A stretch of 64,000 nt of DNA from Streptomyces venezuelae (GTDB lineage Bacteria > Actinomycetota > Actinomycetes > Streptomycetales > Streptomycetaceae), in contig NZ_CP029192.1 in the NCBI RefSeq assembly GCF_008642315.1, positions 5,394,001 to 5,458,000 of the forward strand. The letters are read 5' to 3'. The notes beneath the pieces were generated by a model. The model saw nothing but the letters and a program-made list of their open reading frames with translations. It was not told the DNA's origin and searched no databases. The translations under genes were made by a program, and so were the position numbers. Shown here one piece after another: positions 60,232-64,000 of the stretch; the first letter of the stretch is position 1, and every line of letters begins with the position of its first letter.

Positions 60232-61220
60232 CAGCGGGGGACCGGGACGTGGGCGAGGATCGCGTTGATGACGGAGTCGGCCGTGACGCCCTCCATCTCG
60301 GCTTCCGGGCGGAGCTGGATCCGGTGGCGGAGGGTGGGGAGGGCGAGAGCTTTGACGTCGTCGGGGATGACGTAGTCGCGGCCGGTGAGCCAGGCCCAGG
60401 CGCGAGCCGTGGAGAGCAGGGCCGTGGCGCCTCGGGGGGAGACGCCGAGGGTGAGGGAAGGGGATTCCCTGGTGGCGCGGCAGATGTCGACGACGTACGC
60501 GGTGATCTCGGGGGAGATGGAGGTCTTCGCGACGTCGGTGCGTGCGGCTTCCAGGTCGGCGGCGCCCGCCACGGGGCGTACGCCGGCGGCGTGCAGATCA
60601 CGCGGGTTGAAGCCCTCCGCGTGCCGGGTGAGGACATCGATCTCGTCCTGGCGGGAAGGGAGAGGGACCGTCAGTTTGAGGAGGAAGCGGTCCAGTTGGG
60701 CCTCGGGGAGGGGGTACGTGCCTTCGTACTCGACCGGGTTCTGGGTGGCGGCGACGAGGAAGGGCTCGGGGAGCGGGCGCGGGGTGCCGTCGACGGTGAC
60801 CTGGCGTTCTTCCATCGCTTCGAGGAGCGAGGACTGGGTCTTCGGCGGGGTGCGGTTGATTTCGTCGGCCAGCAGGAGGTTGGTGAAGACCGGGCCGGGC
60901 TGGAAGGAGAACTCGGTGGTGCGGGCGTCGTAGACGAGGGAGCCCGTGATGTCGCTCGGCATGAGGTCGGGAGTGAACTGGACGCGCTTGGTGTCCAGTT
61001 CGAGGCTCGATGCGAGGGCGCGGACGAGCAACGTTTTGGCCACCCCGGGGACTCCTTCTAGTAGGACATGGCCGCGGCAGAGGAGGGCGACGACGAGTCC
61101 GGTGACGGCGGGGTCCTGGCCGACCACGGCCTTGGAGATCTCGGCGCGCAGGGCTTCGAGGGAAGCGCGTGGGCTGCGGGAAGCTCCGGTGGGCCCGTTG
61201 TCAGTGGTCGGGTCCATCAT
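60231..61220 (-). CDS. MoxR-family AAA+ ATPase
   Basis: 329 aa. AAA_3 core: Walker A GVPGVAKT (about 56-63), Walker B NLLLADEINR (about 114-123), sensor 1 FLVAATQNPVEYEG, Arg finger region EAQLDRFLLKLTV, C-terminal lid SPRGATALLSTARAWA. Acts as a chaperone-like ATPase for its vWA partner. ATG 61220 overlaps the preceding gene's stop (ATGA); the longer frame upstream is a shadow. Confidence 0.95.
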   Translation of the reverse strand: MMDPTTDNGPTGASRSPRASLEALRAEISKAVVGQDPAVTGLVVALLCRGHVLLEGVPGVAKTLLVRALASSLELDTKRVQFTPDLMPSDITGSLVYDARTTEFSFQPGPVFTNLLLADEINRTPPKTQSSLLEAMEERQVTVDGTPRPLPEPFLVAATQNPVEYEGTYPLPEAQLDRFLLKLTVPLPSRQDEIDVLTRHAEGFNPRDLHAAGVRPVAGAADLEAARTDVAKTSISPEITAYVVDICRATRESPSLTLGVSPRGATALLSTARAWAWLTGRDYVIPDDVKALALPTLRHRIQLRPEAEMEGVTADSVINAILAHVPVPR

Positions 61221-62509
61221 GAGTGGCGTACCTCTCTTTCGAGGGCGTCGAGTTGGTCGGCGAGGGTGATGAGTGCTGCGTCGTCGGCGGGAGGTGGCCC
61301 GAAGAGGAGGGGGTGCAGGTCCTGGCCGGGGGTGTGGCGGCGGGAGGAGAGCGCGGGGATCAGGGTTTCGGGCGCGTGCGCCTGGGTGTGGGGTACGCCG
61401 ACGAGGGAGGCGAGGCGGGTGCGGGCGGCGGTGCGCAGGGCGGCGGCTGCGCGGTCGCGGGCGTTCACCTTGCGGTAGAGGCGGGCGCGTCCCTCGACTG
61501 CTTCCGAGGCGCGGATGACGACGGGGAGGCGTTCTGCGACGAGGGGGCCGAAGCGGCGGGCGCGCCACAGGGCGGCGAGTGCGGCGGCGATGGTGAGTTG
61601 CAGGGTGCCCCAGAGCCAGCCGGAGGGGATCAGGTCGAAGAAGCTGCGGCGTTCGGATCCATTGGCTGCCCGGTCGTCGGAGAGGGACGGGAGATACCAG
61701 ACCAAGTGGGGGCGGGAACCGAGGAGTTGCAGGGCGAGTGAGGCGTTGCCCTGCTGGTCGAGGCGGTCGTTGTAGAGGATGTCGGGGGCGCCGAGGACGA
61801 CGGTGTCGCCCTTTCCGCGGGGGGCGGGGAGATGGAGCAGGCTGGGCAGACCATCGCTGAGGTAGCAGGCCTCGGCGTCGGGGGCGAGGGTGTCGTAGCG
61901 GATTCCGCCCATGTCGGCGGGGCCCGCGCGGCGGGCGGCCGGGAGGGAGCAGTCGGGGGAGAGCGTGGAGTCGGCGCTGGTGGTGCCGTCCGCGGTGACG
62001 CCGGGGGCGAGGGTGCCGATGGAGCGGGTGCTCGGGGCGACGAGGACGGTGCGGCCTCCGGCGTCCTCGGTGGCCGTGTGGAGGCGGGAGCGTTGGCGTG
62101 CGGTGAGCACGTCGGGGTCGGCGACGAGGAGAGTCGTGTCGGGGCCGGTCGCGGAGCGGGCCTCTTCGGAGCTGGTGACCACGCGCGTGGACACGCCCCG
62201 GTCGGCGAGGAGTTCGGCGACGGCGCGGCTTCCGCGGGGGTCGGCGGAGCGGGGGTCGAGGCGGCCGTGCTCGGTGCCGGAGCGAACCGCGGCGATGACG
62301 ACGGCGGTCGCCAGCAGGATCACCAGGGCGAGGACGATGCCTCGGGAGCGGGTCCAGAGCTGGCGGGGCGTGGGGGAGATCGACGTCGAGGCCGAGGTCG
62401 AGGCCGGGGGCCCGGAGGGTGGGGGCGTCGGCTGTTGTGGCGTGGTGGGTGTCGTGGGGGCGGCCGGCGAAGGGCGGCGCGAGCCGGTGGAGGGGGTGGG
62501 GCCGGTCAT
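61217..62509 (-). CDS. DUF4350 domain membrane protein
   Basis: 430 aa from ATG 62509. A Pro/Thr/Ser-rich N-terminus (TPTTPQQPTPPPSGPP), TM1 about 57-76 (GIVLALVILLATAVVIAAVR), an extracytoplasmic DUF4350 domain (VAELLADRGVSTRVVTS, LLVADPDVLTARQ), TM2 about 310-330 and a cytoplasmic C-terminal part. Standard member of actinobacterial MoxR loci, role unknown. Overlaps both neighbours by ATGA. Confidence 0.9.
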   Translation of the reverse strand: MTGPTPSTGSRRPSPAAPTTPTTPQQPTPPPSGPPASTSASTSISPTPRQLWTRSRGIVLALVILLATAVVIAAVRSGTEHGRLDPRSADPRGSRAVAELLADRGVSTRVVTSSEEARSATGPDTTLLVADPDVLTARQRSRLHTATEDAGGRTVLVAPSTRSIGTLAPGVTADGTTSADSTLSPDCSLPAARRAGPADMGGIRYDTLAPDAEACYLSDGLPSLLHLPAPRGKGDTVVLGAPDILYNDRLDQQGNASLALQLLGSRPHLVWYLPSLSDDRAANGSERRSFFDLIPSGWLWGTLQLTIAAALAALWRARRFGPLVAERLPVVIRASEAVEGRARLYRKVNARDRAAAALRTAARTRLASLVGVPHTQAHAPETLIPALSSRRHTPGQDLHPLLFGPPPADDAALITLADQLDALEREVRHS

Positions 62510-63231
62510 TCGGCGGCCCCCTGGGAGCTGTTGCTCGGTGTGGTGTGGGCGGTGCTGGTCAGGACCGGTTTGGTGGTCTCCAGGTCGCGGTCGAGTTCGG
62601 CGAGGCGGAGGTATGCCGGTTCGTCGGCGGTGCGGCCGCCGTATGTGACGTCGTCGAACGCGTGGGCGGCGGAGCGGAGTCGGTCGGTGTGGGAGGGGAG
62701 GGTGCGGCCTGCCTCGGCTGCGGCTTCGTCGGCGGTGCGGCCCGGGCGGGGGTCCAGGAGCGCGCGTTCCTCCAGTGCGCGGACGACGGCGCGCATGCGT
62801 TCCTGGACGGCCTGGTTCCAGTGGGCCCGGGCGGCGTGTGCCTCGGAGGCGGCGCGGTGTTCCGCCGCGCTGCGGGGGCGGTCGTCGAAGAGGGCCGGGG
62901 CCGAGGTGGCGGCTCGGCGGGGGGAGCCGAGGCGCCACCACAGGGCGGCGGCCAGGAGCAGTACGGCCAGCACGATGACCAGGAGGCCCAGCGCGCCGCC
63001 CGGGGTGGCCCCCGAGGCGGCGGAGAACAGGTCGTCGACCCAGCCCCAGAAGCGGTTCAGGGCGCGCTCGAAGAGGCCGGGGTCGTTCTCGTGGTACATC
63101 GGCTTGGACAGTTCGCGTTCGGCGGCTTCCCGCGCGGGGTCGCGCGGGATCGTCACCGGTGGCTCGTCGCCGGTGCGCGGCAGGAGCGGCGCCGCGCCGA
63201 GCCCTCTGAGTACTGCCCCCGCCGCGGTCAC
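62506..63231 (-). CDS. DUF4129 domain protein
   Basis: 241 aa from GTG 63231. One TM (about 79-99, ALGLLVIVLAVLLLAAALWW), an extracytoplasmic N-terminal part and a cytoplasmic helical DUF4129 domain with HWNQAVQERMRAVVRALEER and DRLRSAAHAFDDVTYGGRTA. In related organisms this domain is fused to transglutaminase-like proteins; here it stands alone. Starts five bases after the upstream gene's stop. Confidence 0.9.
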   Translation of the reverse strand: MTAAGAVLRGLGAAPLLPRTGDEPPVTIPRDPAREAAERELSKPMYHENDPGLFERALNRFWGWVDDLFSAASGATPGGALGLLVIVLAVLLLAAALWWRLGSPRRAATSAPALFDDRPRSAAEHRAASEAHAARAHWNQAVQERMRAVVRALEERALLDPRPGRTADEAAAEAGRTLPSHTDRLRSAAHAFDDVTYGGRTADEPAYLRLAELDRDLETTKPVLTSTAHTTPSNSSQGAAE

Positions 63232-63235
63232 CGCA

Positions 63236-64000
63236 TCAGCTCCCCGAGGCGCCGGGCGGGGTGGGGCCGTGGCCGGGGAGGCCGGCGGCGCGGGCGAGTT
63301 CGAGGTCGAGGGCCTCGCGGCGGATGCGCTGGTCGATGTAGAGGAGCACGGTGACTCCGGCCGTGATAGGGAACGTCAGCATGGAGCCGATGACGGAGCC
63401 GACGCCGCTGACGATCAGGAACGTCCAGCCGAGTTCTCCGGTGCTGTCGAGGAAACCGGTGACGCCGTCGCCGCTGACCGCGCCGGCGATGAACGTGAAC
63501 GGGATGACGATGATCGACGCCACGACGTTCGCGATGATCGCCGCGAGCAGCTGGATGCCGAAGACCCGCCACCAGGAGCCGTGGACCAGCTTGGCGGAGC
63601 GGGTGAGGGACTTCTTGATGCCCTGCTTCTCCAGCATGAGGGCCGGGGAGGACAGGGAGAGCCGGACCACGATCCACAGGGCGGCGACGCCCGCGCCGAG
63701 ACCGCCGAGCACGGCGAGGCTGGCTCCGGCCTCGGACGCACCGCCCAGGGCGATCAGCAGGCCGGGCAGGGTGCCGACGGCGATGATGGCGACGGCGATG
63801 AGCGGGATGAGGAGGGTCAGGCCGAAGAGCTTGGCCAGCTGCGGGCGGGAGTCCTGCCAGGCCTCGGAGATGGTCACCGACTTACCGAGCACCGCGCGGC
63901 TGGTGACCATCGTGAGCAGGGCCGTCGCGACGATCGTGCCGAGCAGGGTGACGAGGAGGACGACGCCGGAGCTGAGCATCGTGTCGCCCATGGCGCGGGT
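63236..64000 (-). CDS. Polytopic membrane protein, glycerophosphodiesterase-membrane-domain type (5' end outside window)
   Basis: 255 codons visible, the N-terminus is cut by the window edge. At least five TM helices (VVLLVTLLGTIVATALLTMV; LFGLTLLIPLIAVAIIAVG; VFGIQLLAAIIANVVASIIV; FPITAGVTVLLYIDQRIRRE is the conserved end). Such proteins resemble the membrane domain found with glycerophosphoryl diester phosphodiesterases (PF10110-like), without a catalytic part. First visible gene of the MoxR operon. Confidence 0.82.
   Translation of the reverse strand, partial: TRAMGDTMLSSGVVLLVTLLGTIVATALLTMVTSRAVLGKSVTISEAWQDSRPQLAKLFGLTLLIPLIAVAIIAVGTLPGLLIALGGASEAGASLAVLGGLGAGVAALWIVVRLSLSSPALMLEKQGIKKSLTRSAKLVHGSWWRVFGIQLLAAIIANVVASIIVIPFTFIAGAVSGDGVTGFLDSTGELGWTFLIVSGVGSVIGSMLTFPITAGVTVLLYIDQRIRREALDLELARAAGLPGHGPTPPGASGS

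Noticed and set aside
62506..64000. Plus-strand frames of up to 311 codons opposite the DUF4129 and membrane-protein genes
   Set aside because: They are antisense shadows rich in Arg/Gly; the minus-strand genes have TM helices, overlapping starts and family domains.

Overview
This is high-GC actinobacterial DNA, almost certainly the core chromosome of a Streptomyces. Evidence: strong G/C bias at third codon positions, frequent GTG starts, WhiB with its developmental promoter region, a tRNA-free rRNA operon with Streptomyces-type 16S and 5S ends, mycobacteria/Streptomyces-type F420 genes, and the actinobacterial gene order whiB - GT2 - DUF5719 - metallopeptidase-like - DUF3499 - manB - Trm112 - SIS - manA - ahcY. 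I see no transposase, phage gene, CRISPR array or secondary-metabolite cluster.

Layout. 1-12.0 kb: a POT peptide transporter (cut by the left edge), an OmpR-type two-component pair, GtrA, purK-purE, an M19 dipeptidase, an acyl-CoA dehydrogenase, a UDP-glucose dehydrogenase, a VOC protein, and a second M19-family protein that has lost all five metal ligands. 12.1-22.2 kb: five LytR-CpsA-Psr (LCP) glycopolymer ligases on the minus strand, interrupted by a hotdog thioesterase and a GT2 glycosyltransferase. 22.2-28.2 kb: a TIGR03089 protein, a secreted PGRP/amidase, a sugar-phosphate nucleotidyltransferase and an AlkA-like DNA glycosylase, flanked by two tandem arrays of one repeat family. 28.2-31.1 kb: F420 genes cofE/fbiB and cofD, plus cysteine dioxygenase. 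31.1-45.8 kb: whiB, a giant membrane glycosyltransferase, DUF5719, a zincin-like protein, DUF3499, lactate permease, manB, Trm112-like, SIS isomerase, manA and a CDF transporter. 45.9-53.1 kb: PTS IIBCA, ahcY, a hypothetical gene, RDD and SpoIIM-like membrane proteins. 53.1-58.9 kb: a complete 16S-23S-5S operon with promoters, processing stems and terminator. 58.9-64 kb: a MoxR/DUF58/DUF4350/DUF4129 operon with a membrane protein, cut by the right edge.

How the genes fit together. Much of the window serves the cell envelope: sugar activation (UDP-glucose dehydrogenase, manA/manB, the nucleotidyltransferase), transfer and export (GT2 proteins, GtrA), attachment of glycopolymer to peptidoglycan (five LCPs) and wall turnover (amidase). 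The rest is housekeeping: purines, F420, the methyl cycle and ribosomes.

The least explained content is non-coding. A repeat family with core GGGGCGCGGGGAACTGCGC occurs as an inverted pair between the two-component genes, as a single copy near 7.6 kb, and as two independent 89/90-bp tandem arrays. A separate 80-bp element with 26-bp perfect inverted ends resembles a MITE and has partial relatives at two neighbouring gene ends.
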